Part shown: positions 1-8,768 of the stretch, one piece after another
Layout of the letters: each line of letters begins with the position of its first letter
How positions within the stretch are numbered: position 1 is the first letter of the stretch
Source of the DNA: DAOVXM01 sp963746255
GTDB lineage: Bacteria > Chloroflexota > Anaerolineae > Anaerolineales > UBA4823
DNA: 64,000 nt
Reading direction: 5' to 3'
Assembly (NCBI GenBank): GCA_963746255.1
Contig: CAVVAJ010000001.1
Span: forward strand, 992,001-1,056,000
Notes under the pieces: model-generated
Told to the model about the DNA's origin: nothing
Seen by the model: only the letters and a program-made list of their open reading frames with translations
Databases searched by the model: none
Position numbers and translations under genes: made by a program

Positions 1-2
1 TT

Positions 3-1334
3 ACTGAATCCCCGCTGCCGGTCGCGCTGCACCACTCAACAGATAGTATCCGTGAGATCGAGAAACTGCTCAGTACAATTCTCATCAACCAACGCGCCGC
101 ATTGATGGAGCGTGGCGTGCGTATCCACACCCAACTGGCACAGATTGAAGCGGAGGGCGGAGGTTTATCCCACTTGGTGGAAGGTATTGCCGAACTCTCC
201 GGACGCGGCGTGGTCATCCAAGATAAACGTCTCGCCGCGGTCGCCCACGCCCCATCGCCCGTTCTGTTAGCTATTTGGGATGAACTGCTGCCGCAGCTGT
301 GTAGTCCAAAATCTCTACCTGACCAGCTTCAAAACCGCAAACAAGCCGGACCTCAGGCGGTTATCCTTACCCAAACCCTGCCTGGAAACATAGCCCGATT
401 GGTAACACCGATCGTTGTCGGAGAGGTATCCCGAGGCTATTTATCCTTGGTTGGTTTCCCTAATGATTTTGATCCTCTAGACCAAGTCGTCGCCGAACAA
501 GGTGCGATGGTTTGCGCGGTTGAGATGTCGCGCGCCAAGGCTGTACGTGAAGCCGAAAAACGCCTCAAAGGAGATCTATTAACTGCTCTGATACACGAAA
601 ACCTATCGCCGCGCGATGCCAGATTGTGGGCTCAATCGATGAGCATCGATCTGGATGCCCCACACGCCGCGCTGCGTCTATCTTGGGATTCTCCAGATCC
701 ACCCTCACGCCGGCGCCTGGAGACACTAGTAAATGGTGAACTCGCCGCGCAGGAGCTAAAAGGTACGCTCAGCCTGATGGGACAAGAGATCGTCTGCTTC
801 TGCCAAGAAGCCCCTCAAGTGGATCGCCCTTTCACCACACTAGCCCTGGCGCGCAGTGTGATCAAACAAGGTGCCGTGGAATACCCTGATCGCCCGATCC
901 GCTGTGGTGTTGGATCGCTGGCTGCGGATCTGATTGCTTGGCGGGACTCTTTCCGGCAAGCTGGGCAAGCGCTGGTGATGGCAAACCGTTTTCAGGAGGA
1001 CAAACCGCTTTATTTCCCGGACCTGTCTGTCTACCGGCTGCTGATGCAGATCGAGCACAACCCGGAGCTTGGTAAATTCAAGCAGGAGATCTTGGGTCCG
1101 ATCCTAACGACTGAGAATGCATCCGAACTGCTCCACACGCTGGAAACATACTTCGAGCATAATGGGAATCTCTCACAAACCGCGGACGCGCTCTTCGTTC
1201 ACCGAAACACTTTGCTATACCGCATGAACCGCATCGCCGGCATCGCGGGGCTAGAAATGGAAGATCCCGATACGAGACTTGCCTTGCAGCTAGCGTTGAT
1301 CTGCCACCGTATGCTAGACTCAAAATCGAATTGA
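3..1334 (+). CDS. PucR-family transcriptional regulator (5' partial)
   Basis: This frame is open to the left edge, so the start lies outside the window; 443 residues are visible. The C-terminal 60 residues form the PucR-type helix-turn-helix (GNLSQTADALFVHRNTLLYR), typical of PucR/CdaR regulators that act on purine, sugar-diacid or amino-acid catabolism genes. The middle part (about residues 50-330) looks like the sensory GAF/GGDEF-like region of this family. A methionine at position 102 is possible, but the upstream codons continue the same protein (ESPLPVALHHS...), so 102 is probably not the start. The target is unknown; it sits 350 bp upstream of the ilv operon in the same direction, but the ilv attenuator makes direct control of ilv only one possibility. 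Confidence 0.85.
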   Translation, partial: TESPLPVALHHSTDSIREIEKLLSTILINQRAALMERGVRIHTQLAQIEAEGGGLSHLVEGIAELSGRGVVIQDKRLAAVAHAPSPVLLAIWDELLPQLCSPKSLPDQLQNRKQAGPQAVILTQTLPGNIARLVTPIVVGEVSRGYLSLVGFPNDFDPLDQVVAEQGAMVCAVEMSRAKAVREAEKRLKGDLLTALIHENLSPRDARLWAQSMSIDLDAPHAALRLSWDSPDPPSRRRLETLVNGELAAQELKGTLSLMGQEIVCFCQEAPQVDRPFTTLALARSVIKQGAVEYPDRPIRCGVGSLAADLIAWRDSFRQAGQALVMANRFQEDKPLYFPDLSVYRLLMQIEHNPELGKFKQEILGPILTTENASELLHTLETYFEHNGNLSQTADALFVHRNTLLYRMNRIAGIAGLEMEDPDTRLALQLALICHRMLDSKSN

Positions 1335-1387
1335 AAGGGGAAAATTACCCCATAATCCATCTTTATTGGGCATTATGCCATAAGAGT

Positions 1388-1430
1388 AAGGGGGAAATGT
1401 TAGGTAAAATGCCGATGGACAATCCCCCTT
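1388..1430. promoter_or_regulatory. Inverted repeat and possible ilv promoter
   Basis: An 8 bp inverted repeat (AAGGGGGA at 1388-1395, TCCCCCTT at 1423-1430) flanks 27 bases. A possible -35 TGGACA lies at 1416-1421, with TAAACT at 1439-1444 as a 17-bp-spaced -10. It could be an operator over the promoter or the end structure of the upstream regulator gene. The assignment is by inspection only. Confidence 0.3.
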
Positions 1431-1487
1431 CGAGCATATAAACTTAGGATAATTTATAGCAGCTTGAAAATATAGGATTCATTCTTG

Positions 1488-1598
1488 ATGATCTCACTTA
1501 GCTTATTTGGATTAATTTTGGTTGTCCTCCTGGTTCTCATTCTTGGGATTGAGAGCCCCAAACCTGCTTGGGCAGCCAAGGCTGAGGAGTTGAGATAA
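1488..1598 (+). CDS. ilv operon leader peptide (attenuator), 36 aa
   Basis: A short open frame starts at ATG 1488 with AGGA about ten bases upstream and stops at TAA 1596-1598. Its core, from codon 4 to codon 21, reads LSLFGLILVVLLVLILGI, so about 14 of 18 codons are Leu, Ile or Val, the exact end products of the operon that follows. It is followed by a strong intrinsic terminator (1634-1670) and an alternative pairing that would break it. This is the arrangement of classical amino-acid attenuation: ribosomes stalled on uncharged Leu/Ile/Val tRNAs keep the antiterminator open. No match to a known leader was tested. The sequence also resembles a membrane segment, so a tiny membrane protein is the alternative. 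Confidence 0.75.
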   Translation: MISLSLFGLILVVLLVLILGIESPKPAWAAKAEELR

Positions 1599-1648
1599 TT
1601 CTGAAGTCCGGCTAAGTGCTAAACCCTGAGTGCAACGGGGCTGCCCAA
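1557..1648 (+). promoter_or_regulatory. Antiterminator pairing of the ilv attenuator
   Basis: TTGGGCAGCC at 1568-1577, inside the leader peptide frame, is a perfect 10-base complement of GGCTGCCCAA at 1639-1648. That segment is the left arm and loop of the terminator, so the two structures exclude each other. CCCAA at 1557-1561 can instead pair with TTGGG at 1568-1572 and would sequester the antiterminator when translation of the leader is quick. Pairings were read by eye, without energy calculation. Confidence 0.65.
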
Positions 1649-1670
1649 ATAGCAGCCCCGTTTTATTTTT
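1634..1670 (+). terminator. Intrinsic terminator (attenuator) before ilvD
   Basis: AACGGGGCTGC (1634-1644) pairs perfectly with GCAGCCCCGTT (1652-1662) around a 7-base loop, followed by TTTTATTTTT (1661-1670). It lies between the leader peptide and the ilvD start codon, so it must be read through for the operon to be expressed. Confidence 0.85.
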
Positions 1671-1687
1671 GTCGCGGAGAAGACAGC

Positions 1688-3355
1688 ATGCGTTCCGATC
1701 GCATCAAAAAAGGTTATGAACGAGCCCCCCACCGGGCACTGCTCAAAGCTACCGGTGTACGGGATGAGGATTTCGACAAACCATTCATCGCCATCGTCAA
1801 CTCATATATCGATATCATCCCCGGCCATGTTCATCTGCACGAGTTTGGTCAACGTATCAAACAGGGCGTCCGGGCTGCGGGCGGCATACCATTTGAGTTC
1901 AACACGATCGGTGTCGATGATGGGATCGCGATGGGGCATGCAGGGATGAAATACAGCCTACCATCTCGCGAGCTGATCGCAGATAGTGTCGAGACGATGC
2001 TCGAGGCGCACCAGTTCGACGGCATGGTATGCATCCCCAACTGCGACAAGATCGTCCCTGGAATGATGATGGCGGCTTTGCGGGTGGATATCCCATCCAT
2101 CTTCGTCTCCGGTGGTCCAATGGCAGCAGGTGTAACTCCCCAAGGAGAAGTCGTCGATCTAATTTCAGTCTTTGAAGGTGTCGGTGCATACCGTTCAGGT
2201 ACGATTAATGCGGACCAGCTAAAGCTGCTCGAGGACTATGGCTGCCCGTCATGCGGGTCTTGCTCGGGTATGTTCACTGCCAACTCGATGAACTGCCTGA
2301 TGGAAGTGTTAGGGCTAGCTCTGCCGTTCAACGGTTCAGCTCTAGCGTTGAGCGAAGAGAGAGAGACACTCGCTGAACGTGCAGCGAACCAAATTCTCAG
2401 CCTCATTGCTGCCGATTTAACACCCCGGAAAATCGTCACCCAAGCTGCACTTGACGACGCCTTTGCCCTCGACATGGCCATGGGAGGCAGCACCAACACC
2501 GTGCTGCATACGCTCGCCCTAGCCCACGAGGCCGGCTTAGATTATTCGCTCGAGCGGATCAACCAGGTTGCTAAACAAGTGCCTTATTTGTGTAAGGTTA
2601 GCCCAGCAGGCAAATGGCACATGGAAGATGTGCACCGCGCCGGTGGGGTACCGGCAATACTGAACGAGATCGCAGCCTCAGGTTATAAGCTGAATTGGGA
2701 CCGGTTAACCGTCAGCGGTGAAACCCTGCAGGAATCGATCGCCGGGATGCATGTCAGTGATCGTGAGATCATCCGTCCGCATACAAACCCACATAGCACA
2801 ACCGGCAGCCTGGCAGTTATATTCGGTAACCTTGCGCCGGATGGGGCAGTGATCAAAATTGGGGGAGTCACGCCGGGGATGCATCAGCACCGTGGACCGG
2901 CCCGCATCTACGAGAGTCAAGAAGATGCTATGGCCGGCATCCTGGCGAATCAGGTTACAGCTGGCGATGTGATTGTCATCCGGTATGAAGGACCCCGCGG
3001 TGGGCCAGGAATGCAGGAGATGCTGTCACCTACCTCGGCCGTGATGGGGATGGGGCTCGGGGATAAAGTAGCGCTGATCACAGATGGGCGTTTTTCCGGT
3101 GGGACGCGCGGCGCCTGCATCGGCCACATCAGCCCTGAAGCCGCTGCTCACGGCCCAATTGCAGCCTTACAAGATGGCGACATCATCGAGATCGATCTGG
3201 ATAAGGGCAGTTTGAATGTACAGCTAACAGCGGAAGAAATCGCAACCCGTTTGGCTTCTTTACCAATATTTGAACCACGTGCGAAGAGTTCTTGGCTGCG
3301 CCGATATTCCAAGATGGTCAGCAGTGCAAACCAAGGCGCAGTTCTAATTGCTTAG
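1688..3355 (+). CDS. ilvD: Dihydroxy-acid dehydratase
   Basis: IlvD dehydrates 2,3-dihydroxy-isovalerate and 2,3-dihydroxy-3-methylvalerate to the 2-oxo acids, the third common step of valine and isoleucine synthesis. The iron-sulfur cysteines are visible in CIPNCDKIVPGM and CPSCGSCSGMFTANSM, and the C-terminal part carries the family's GRFSGGTRG motif. I start it at ATG 1688 (MRSDRIKKGYERAPHRALL) with GGAGAAG upstream; this gives 555 residues, the usual length. The longer frame from GTG 1616 would run through the attenuator hairpin and is rejected. It is the first structural gene of the ilv-leu operon, and its transcription depends on read-through of the attenuator. Confidence 0.95.
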   Translation: MRSDRIKKGYERAPHRALLKATGVRDEDFDKPFIAIVNSYIDIIPGHVHLHEFGQRIKQGVRAAGGIPFEFNTIGVDDGIAMGHAGMKYSLPSRELIADSVETMLEAHQFDGMVCIPNCDKIVPGMMMAALRVDIPSIFVSGGPMAAGVTPQGEVVDLISVFEGVGAYRSGTINADQLKLLEDYGCPSCGSCSGMFTANSMNCLMEVLGLALPFNGSALALSEERETLAERAANQILSLIAADLTPRKIVTQAALDDAFALDMAMGGSTNTVLHTLALAHEAGLDYSLERINQVAKQVPYLCKVSPAGKWHMEDVHRAGGVPAILNEIAASGYKLNWDRLTVSGETLQESIAGMHVSDREIIRPHTNPHSTTGSLAVIFGNLAPDGAVIKIGGVTPGMHQHRGPARIYESQEDAMAGILANQVTAGDVIVIRYEGPRGGPGMQEMLSPTSAVMGMGLGDKVALITDGRFSGGTRGACIGHISPEAAAHGPIAALQDGDIIEIDLDKGSLNVQLTAEEIATRLASLPIFEPRAKSSWLRRYSKMVSSANQGAVLIA

Positions 3356-3404
3356 GTCATTTCTAGATTAGTCTAACCAGAAGTTCGTCACTAAAGGAGT
3401 ACTT

Positions 3405-5105
3405 ATGAAAAAAACTGGTGCTGAGATCTTATGGGAAATCCTAACCCGTGAGGGAGTTGACGTTGTATTTGGGTATCCAGGGGGGGCAAACATGCCCATA
3501 TATGATGCAATGCTGTCCTACCCAGTTCACCATGTGCTAACCCGTCACGAACAAGGGGCAGCGCATATGGCGGACGGGTACGCCCGTGCTTCAGGAAAAG
3601 TAGGTGTAGTTATATCCACTTCCGGGCCTGGAGCCACCAACCTGGTGACTGGTATCGCCACTGCTATGATGGATTCCTCCCCTATCTTAGCGATTACCGG
3701 GCAAGTACATGCCCACTTAATCGGAGGGGATGCTTTTCAGGAGACGGATGTCACCGGTATTACCTTACCGATAACGAAACATAACTACCTGATCACAAGT
3801 GCCGATGAGGTCGCAGCAGTCGTCCGAGAAGCTCTCTACATTGCCCGCAGCGGACGACCTGGTCCTGTACTTATTGATTTCTGCAAAAATGCCCAAATCG
3901 AGCAGGTCGAATATGAATACCCGGAACAAATAACCCTGCCAGGCTATCGACCTCCAGCGCACGCACCTGTTGCTGATCTTGAACGTGCTGCCAAATTGAT
4001 CGCGCAGTCTGAGCGGCCAGTCATCCTGGCGGGGCACGGTGTCGTCATGTCCGGTGCGGTCGGGGAAATGGCGGAATTTGCCCTCAGAACCGATACGCCA
4101 ATTGCCCATACACTGCTTGGTTTGGGGAATTTTCCATCTACACACCCGCTAAGCTTGGGTATGATGGGGATGCACGGTTCAGCGCAGAGCAATCTCGCCA
4201 TCCAAAACGCCGACTTGATCCTGGCACTCGGCATGCGGTTTGATGACCGGGTTACCGGCAACCTGCGAAATTACGCTCCCCGGGCGCATAAAATTCATGT
4301 GGAAATTGACCCCTCCGAAATTCACAAGAATGTTGAAGTGGACGTCCCACTGGTTGGCGATTTGAAAACCGTCTTGACTGATCTGTTGCCAATGGTCCCG
4401 GAACTTCGCCATGATGCATGGCGAGAGCAGCTAGAGGAATGGCGGAGCGACTCGCAGGAGCGTGACATTCTAGCTTGGCCCGATGACGGCAAGCTGTACG
4501 TCGCTCATGTCCTTCGTGACCTTTGGAAAGCCACAGCCGGTGATGCAATCGTGACCACTGATGTCGGTCAGCACCAGATGTGGACTGCCCAGTACTACCA
4601 AATGGATAAACCAAACCGCTTAATCACCTCCGGTGGAGCAGGGACAATGGGTTTTGGGCTGCCTTCGGCGATAGGTGTCTGGTTTGCAAACAAGGATAAA
4701 GAAATCTGGACAGTGGTGGGCGATGGCGGTTTCCAGATGACTCAGGCCGAATTAACCACCGCCATTCAAGAAGGTGCAAACGTCAAGATCGCATTAATGA
4801 ACAACCACTTCCTTGGGATGGTGCGTCAATGGCAAGAGTTCTTCTTCGAGAAGCGCTATTCGGCTGTTGAACTCAAGAACCCCGATTTCGTAAAGATTGC
4901 CGAGGCACATGGATTAAATGCCTGTCGGGTTACTGAACCTGAAGATGTACTGGCCGCCATTGAATTTGCCCGCAGCACCCCGGGACCTGTGCTAATTGAT
5001 TTCCGCGTCGAGAAAGAAGATGCCGTCTTCCCGATGGTCCCCGCGGGTGCTGACCTCGACCAAATGCTGCGCCGCCCAAACCGCCGCGCTGAAGTCCAAC
5101 AATAA
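3405..5105 (+). CDS. ilvB: Acetolactate synthase, large (catalytic) subunit
   Basis: This thiamine-diphosphate enzyme condenses two pyruvates to acetolactate, or pyruvate with 2-oxobutyrate to acetohydroxybutyrate. The 566 residues fit the family. The catalytic glutamate is E49 in LTRHEQGAAHMADGYARA, and the diphosphate/Mg motif GDGGFQMTQAEL...NN begins near residue 439. The order is the usual N-terminal pyrimidine-binding domain, central FAD-binding domain and C-terminal pyrophosphate domain. AAAGGAG stands seven bases before ATG 3405. It follows ilvD by about 50 bases, and the regulatory subunit follows directly. Confidence 0.95.
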   Translation: MKKTGAEILWEILTREGVDVVFGYPGGANMPIYDAMLSYPVHHVLTRHEQGAAHMADGYARASGKVGVVISTSGPGATNLVTGIATAMMDSSPILAITGQVHAHLIGGDAFQETDVTGITLPITKHNYLITSADEVAAVVREALYIARSGRPGPVLIDFCKNAQIEQVEYEYPEQITLPGYRPPAHAPVADLERAAKLIAQSERPVILAGHGVVMSGAVGEMAEFALRTDTPIAHTLLGLGNFPSTHPLSLGMMGMHGSAQSNLAIQNADLILALGMRFDDRVTGNLRNYAPRAHKIHVEIDPSEIHKNVEVDVPLVGDLKTVLTDLLPMVPELRHDAWREQLEEWRSDSQERDILAWPDDGKLYVAHVLRDLWKATAGDAIVTTDVGQHQMWTAQYYQMDKPNRLITSGGAGTMGFGLPSAIGVWFANKDKEIWTVVGDGGFQMTQAELTTAIQEGANVKIALMNNHFLGMVRQWQEFFFEKRYSAVELKNPDFVKIAEAHGLNACRVTEPEDVLAAIEFARSTPGPVLIDFRVEKEDAVFPMVPAGADLDQMLRRPNRRAEVQQ

Positions 5106-5139
5106 CGCACCACCAGTGTTTTATAAGAAGGAGGAATCC

Positions 5140-5703
5140 ATGCAGCATACGCTTATCGCACTAGTAGAGAATAAACCCGGTGTACTCAACCGGGTAGCTT
5201 CGCTCTTCCGGCGGCGTAACTTCAATATCGAATCATTAAATGTCGGGCAGACAGAACGGCCGGATATCTCGCGCATGACAATTGTTATGGATGGCCAAGA
5301 TCATGATGCCCGTAAGGTCGAAGTCAATCTTTACAAACTGGTTAACGTGATCGACGTTCAAGATGTAACGAACCAGCCAGCTGTAACGCGCGATCTCGCC
5401 TTGATCAAAGTCAAAGCCATGCCCGAACAGCGGGCAGAGGTAGCCAACCTGGCTTCGATTTTTCGGGCTCGAATTGTGGACGTTGCCAGTGATTCGGTAA
5501 TAGTAGAAATCACAGGTACCGAAGACAAGATTGAATCGCTCTTGGAGTTGCTTCGCCCGCAAGGTGTTATGGAAATGGTGCGAACCGGGAATGTTGCGAT
5601 GATGCGCGGAAATGCGAGTGGTATTCGCTACGCACCAGGTGCTAACGGCAACAATAAGAATGGGCACGAAAAAGACGAAGAAGTAGAGATATTCACAAAA
5701 TAA
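5140..5703 (+). CDS. ilvN: Acetolactate synthase, small (regulatory) subunit
   Basis: This is the valine-sensing partner of the large subunit, 187 residues from ATG 5140 behind a strong AAGGAGG site. An earlier start at 4996 would overlap ilvB and is not needed. The N-terminal ACT domain (about residues 1-80) shows LVENKPGVLNRVASLFRRR and NIESLNVGQTE, and the C-terminal half carries the ALS_ss domain. The last 25 residues are a charged, Asn/Gly/Lys-rich tail, a little longer than in typical IlvN/IlvH. It is expected to bind valine and to activate and inhibit IlvB. The symbol ilvH is equally used for such genes. Confidence 0.93.
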   Translation: MQHTLIALVENKPGVLNRVASLFRRRNFNIESLNVGQTERPDISRMTIVMDGQDHDARKVEVNLYKLVNVIDVQDVTNQPAVTRDLALIKVKAMPEQRAEVANLASIFRARIVDVASDSVIVEITGTEDKIESLLELLRPQGVMEMVRTGNVAMMRGNASGIRYAPGANGNNKNGHEKDEEVEIFTK

Positions 5704-5753
5704 GCGATTATGTCCGCATGATTATGTCAAGATAAGGAGTATACAAAACCCAA

Positions 5754-6767
5754 ATGGCAAATATTTACTATGAACGTGACACTGATCCAGAACTGATCCG
5801 CTCGAAAAAAGTAGCCATCATCGGCTATGGATCTCAGGGGCATGCGCATGCCCAAAACCTGCAGGATTCAGGCGTAGAGGTAGCCGTCGGGCTGCGTCCT
5901 GCTGGGAAGTCGTGGAGCAAGGCGGTTGCAGATGGTCTCACGGTATTACCAATCACAGAAGCTGCACAGAGGGCGGATACCATTATGATTTTAGCTCCCG
6001 ATACAGCCCAACCAGCGATATATGATAAGTATATTGCTCCCCATCTGTCCAGCGGTAAGACCCTCATGTTTGCGCATGGCTTCAATATCCGTTACGGCAC
6101 AATCGTTCCACCAGTAGATGTGGATGTCAGCATGATTGCACCGAAAGCGCCTGGGCACCGGGTCCGTGAGATCTATAAAGAAGGCGGTGGGACCCCTTCG
6201 CTCTTGGCTGTCCATCAAGATTACAGTGGAAATGCAAAGGAGCAGGCTTTATCTTATGCATTCGCTCTCGGTGCGACCCACGCGGGAGTACTGGAGACCA
6301 CATTTGCTGAAGAGACCGAAACAGATCTATTCGGCGAGCAATCCGTGCTATGTGGAGGAGTCACAGCCTTGGTAAAAGCAGCGTTCGAGACGTTGGTGGA
6401 AGCTGGCTACCAACCAGAAATCGCCTATTTCGAATGCCTGCACGAATTAAAGCTTATCGTAGACCTCATGTATCGCGGGGGGATGAATTATATGCGTTAT
6501 TCCGTTTCCGATACCGCTGAGCATGGAGATTATGTTGCTGGATCCCAGCTGATCACCGAAGAAACCCGCTACGTCATGTCAGGACTGCTCAAAGATATCC
6601 AAGATGGGACCTATGCGAAGAATTGGATCGCTGAAAATGAAGCCGGTCGACCCTGGTTCGACAATCAGCGCCGGTTGGCACAAGACCATATGATCGAAAA
6701 AGTTGGTGCAGACCTGCGATCAATGATGCCATTTATCGATCCGGTGACAATTAAACCAGGGGAATGA
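5754..6767 (+). CDS. ilvC: Ketol-acid reductoisomerase (class I)
   Basis: IlvC isomerises and reduces acetolactate or acetohydroxybutyrate to the dihydroxy acids with NAD(P)H and Mg. The N-terminal Rossmann fold shows GYGSQGHAHAQNL at about residues 24-36. The helical C-terminal domain carries the metal ligands, in DLFGEQSVLCGG and FECLHELKLIVDLMYRGGM. At 337 residues it is the short class I type. AAGGAG lies about ten bases before ATG 5754. It stands between ilvN and leuA, so all shared valine/isoleucine steps are encoded together. Confidence 0.96.
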   Translation: MANIYYERDTDPELIRSKKVAIIGYGSQGHAHAQNLQDSGVEVAVGLRPAGKSWSKAVADGLTVLPITEAAQRADTIMILAPDTAQPAIYDKYIAPHLSSGKTLMFAHGFNIRYGTIVPPVDVDVSMIAPKAPGHRVREIYKEGGGTPSLLAVHQDYSGNAKEQALSYAFALGATHAGVLETTFAEETETDLFGEQSVLCGGVTALVKAAFETLVEAGYQPEIAYFECLHELKLIVDLMYRGGMNYMRYSVSDTAEHGDYVAGSQLITEETRYVMSGLLKDIQDGTYAKNWIAENEAGRPWFDNQRRLAQDHMIEKVGADLRSMMPFIDPVTIKPGE

Positions 6768-6798
6768 CAATCGTGATGATTATTGAGGTATATCGGTG

Positions 6799-8445
6799 AT
6801 GATCGCACCAAATTATGTCCGGATATTTGATACAACCCTTCGTGATGGCGAACAATCTCCCGGGGCAACTTTGACATCGGCAGAGAAGTTAGAGATAGCC
6901 CGTGGATTGGTGCGGCTCGGGGTAGATGTCATCGAAGCCGGCTTTCCGGCTGCCTCGCCTGATGACCTGGAAGCCGTTCGCCGGATCGCGATTGAGGTAG
7001 GTAATCCCATACCCAACGAGAGCGAATTTGCCGCGCCTGTACCGGTGATCTGTGGTCTCGCCAGGGCAACTACTAAGGATATCGATGCCGCGTGGCAGGC
7101 TGTGCAGCAAGCCCAACGACCCCGCATCCATACCTTTCTAGCTACGTCACCTATCCACATGCAGTATAAACTGCGAATGGATCCCGAGGAAGTCGTTGAA
7201 CAAGTGCGCACGATGGTTGCCTATGCCAAATCGTTTTGCGCGGACATCGAATTTTCCCCTGAAGATGCCGGTCGCAGCGAGCCGGATTTCCTGTACCAGG
7301 TCTTGGGCGAAGCTATCAGAGCCGGGGCAATAACCCTGAATATTCCGGACACAGTCGGCTATACAACCCCAGAGGAATTTGGGCAGTTGATCAGTGGGAT
7401 AATGGCGAACACCCCAGGTATAGAGAACGTTGTCTTGTCAGTACACTGCCATGATGACTTAGGACTGGCAACTGCAAACACTTTGGCTGGCATCCAGGCA
7501 GGCGCCCGGCAAGCTGAAGTAACAGTGAATGGGATCGGCGAACGGGCAGGGAATACGTCTTTGGAAGAAATCGTAATGACGCTATATACCCGCAGAACCG
7601 TATATGGATTGGAGACGGGGATTGACACAACGCAAATCGCGCGGGTTAGCCGGACAGTCTCTAACTACACAGGAATTCCAGTCCAGCCCAATAAAGCGAT
7701 CGTTGGTGCCAACGCCTTCGCTCATGAGGCGGGTATCCACCAGGACGGTATGCTGAAGAACCAGTCCACGTATGAAATCATGCATCCTGAGACAGTCGGG
7801 CTCAGCCGGTCACGTCTGGTATTGGGCAAGCATTCCGGCCGGCACGCACTGCGTACCCACTTAGAAGAGATGGGTTTCGATCTCACTCCCGACGAACTTA
7901 TCCACGCATTCGAGAGCTTTAAGGAGCTAGCTGATAAGAAGAAATCGATCACCGATGCCGATCTAGAAGCATTGATTGAAGACCAATCCTATCAGAGCCA
8001 TGAGGTCTATAAACTCGACGGTCTGCAAGTTGCCTGCGGCACGATGGGTTTGCCAACTGCAACGGTGCGGTTGCGTGGTCCTCAGGGGAATCTGCACATT
8101 GAAGCTGCGATCGGGACTGGACCAGTGGATGCCACCTATAAAGCGATCAATGCCATAATCGATGCGCCCAATACGCTATTGGAATTCAATATCCATGCGA
8201 TTACTGAAGGAATTGATGCGCTTGGAGAAGTAACTGTACGGCTACAGGGGAAGAACGGAGATAAAACCCAACGGACTTCTCCGCAGAGCGGCAAACCCAG
8301 CGCCCGAACATTTGGCGGTTATGGCGCCGATACGGACATCATCGTTGCGAGTGCAAAAGCCTATTTGGCGGCACTCAATAAATATATTGTCGCTTCGGGA
8401 CGCTATAAAGTCCAAGAATCAGCACCAGCAGTACAGAGTATCTAA
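6799..8445 (+). CDS. leuA: 2-isopropylmalate synthase
   Basis: LeuA condenses 2-oxoisovalerate with acetyl-CoA and commits carbon to leucine. The catalytic TIM barrel begins with DTTLRDGEQSPG (residues 10-21). It carries HCHDDLGLATAN and NGIGERAGN, and the C-terminal 130 residues form the LeuA regulatory domain that binds leucine. The 548 residues fit the long, feedback-inhibited type. ATG 6799 is preferred; GTG 6796 directly before it is in frame and also possible (TTGAGGT upstream). It is distinct from the second family member of this operon, cimA, which has the DGTQREG motif. Confidence 0.95.
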   Translation: MIAPNYVRIFDTTLRDGEQSPGATLTSAEKLEIARGLVRLGVDVIEAGFPAASPDDLEAVRRIAIEVGNPIPNESEFAAPVPVICGLARATTKDIDAAWQAVQQAQRPRIHTFLATSPIHMQYKLRMDPEEVVEQVRTMVAYAKSFCADIEFSPEDAGRSEPDFLYQVLGEAIRAGAITLNIPDTVGYTTPEEFGQLISGIMANTPGIENVVLSVHCHDDLGLATANTLAGIQAGARQAEVTVNGIGERAGNTSLEEIVMTLYTRRTVYGLETGIDTTQIARVSRTVSNYTGIPVQPNKAIVGANAFAHEAGIHQDGMLKNQSTYEIMHPETVGLSRSRLVLGKHSGRHALRTHLEEMGFDLTPDELIHAFESFKELADKKKSITDADLEALIEDQSYQSHEVYKLDGLQVACGTMGLPTATVRLRGPQGNLHIEAAIGTGPVDATYKAINAIIDAPNTLLEFNIHAITEGIDALGEVTVRLQGKNGDKTQRTSPQSGKPSARTFGGYGADTDIIVASAKAYLAALNKYIVASGRYKVQESAPAVQSI

Positions 8446-8495
8446 TCTCTAATCAGAACCGGGCGCGATTAACCGCGAAAAGAAGGAATATCAAG

Positions 8496-8759
8496 ATGAC
8501 TAATAATAAAGATAACAATGTAAATGAAAACCAAGAATACAACCCAGAAAAATTCTCTGAACCACGAACCATGCCAAAGGGCTGGGACCTATCTGGATTG
8601 GTAAAACTTTCTAAGAACAGGAAACCCAACAAGCTTCATAATCAACAATCTGACCAAGCAGATGCGAACAACGGATCTGATGGCGCCATTTGGTTCGAAG
8701 ACAAGTTCTCCGAGCCGCGTACTACGCCCAAGAATTGGGACGTATCCGCCTTGAAATAA
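8496..8759 (+). CDS. Small protein of unknown function with duplicated KFSEPRT motif
   Basis: I do not recognise this 87-residue protein. It starts at ATG 8496 behind GAAGGAAT and lies between leuA and leuC, 9 bases before leuC, so it must be made with the operon. It is hydrophilic and rich in Asn, Asp and Lys, with no signal peptide or membrane segment. The one feature that stands out is an internal repeat: KFSEPRTMPKGWDLSGL at residues 19-35 and KFSEPRTTPKNWDVSAL at the C-terminus (70-86), joined by a low-complexity linker. Two identical short linear motifs on a flexible chain suggest a tether or binding protein, perhaps for a Leu-pathway enzyme; this is inference. Confidence 0.8.
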   Translation: MTNNKDNNVNENQEYNPEKFSEPRTMPKGWDLSGLVKLSKNRKPNKLHNQQSDQADANNGSDGAIWFEDKFSEPRTTPKNWDVSALK

Positions 8760-8768
8760 GAAATTTCT

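Noticed and set aside
1616..1687. Longer start for ilvD at GTG 1616
   Set aside because: It would translate through the attenuator hairpin; ATG 1688 has a ribosome site and gives the normal family N-terminus.
3765..4145. 126-residue frame opposite ilvB
   Set aside because: It is a shadow of the acetolactate synthase gene with no ribosome site.
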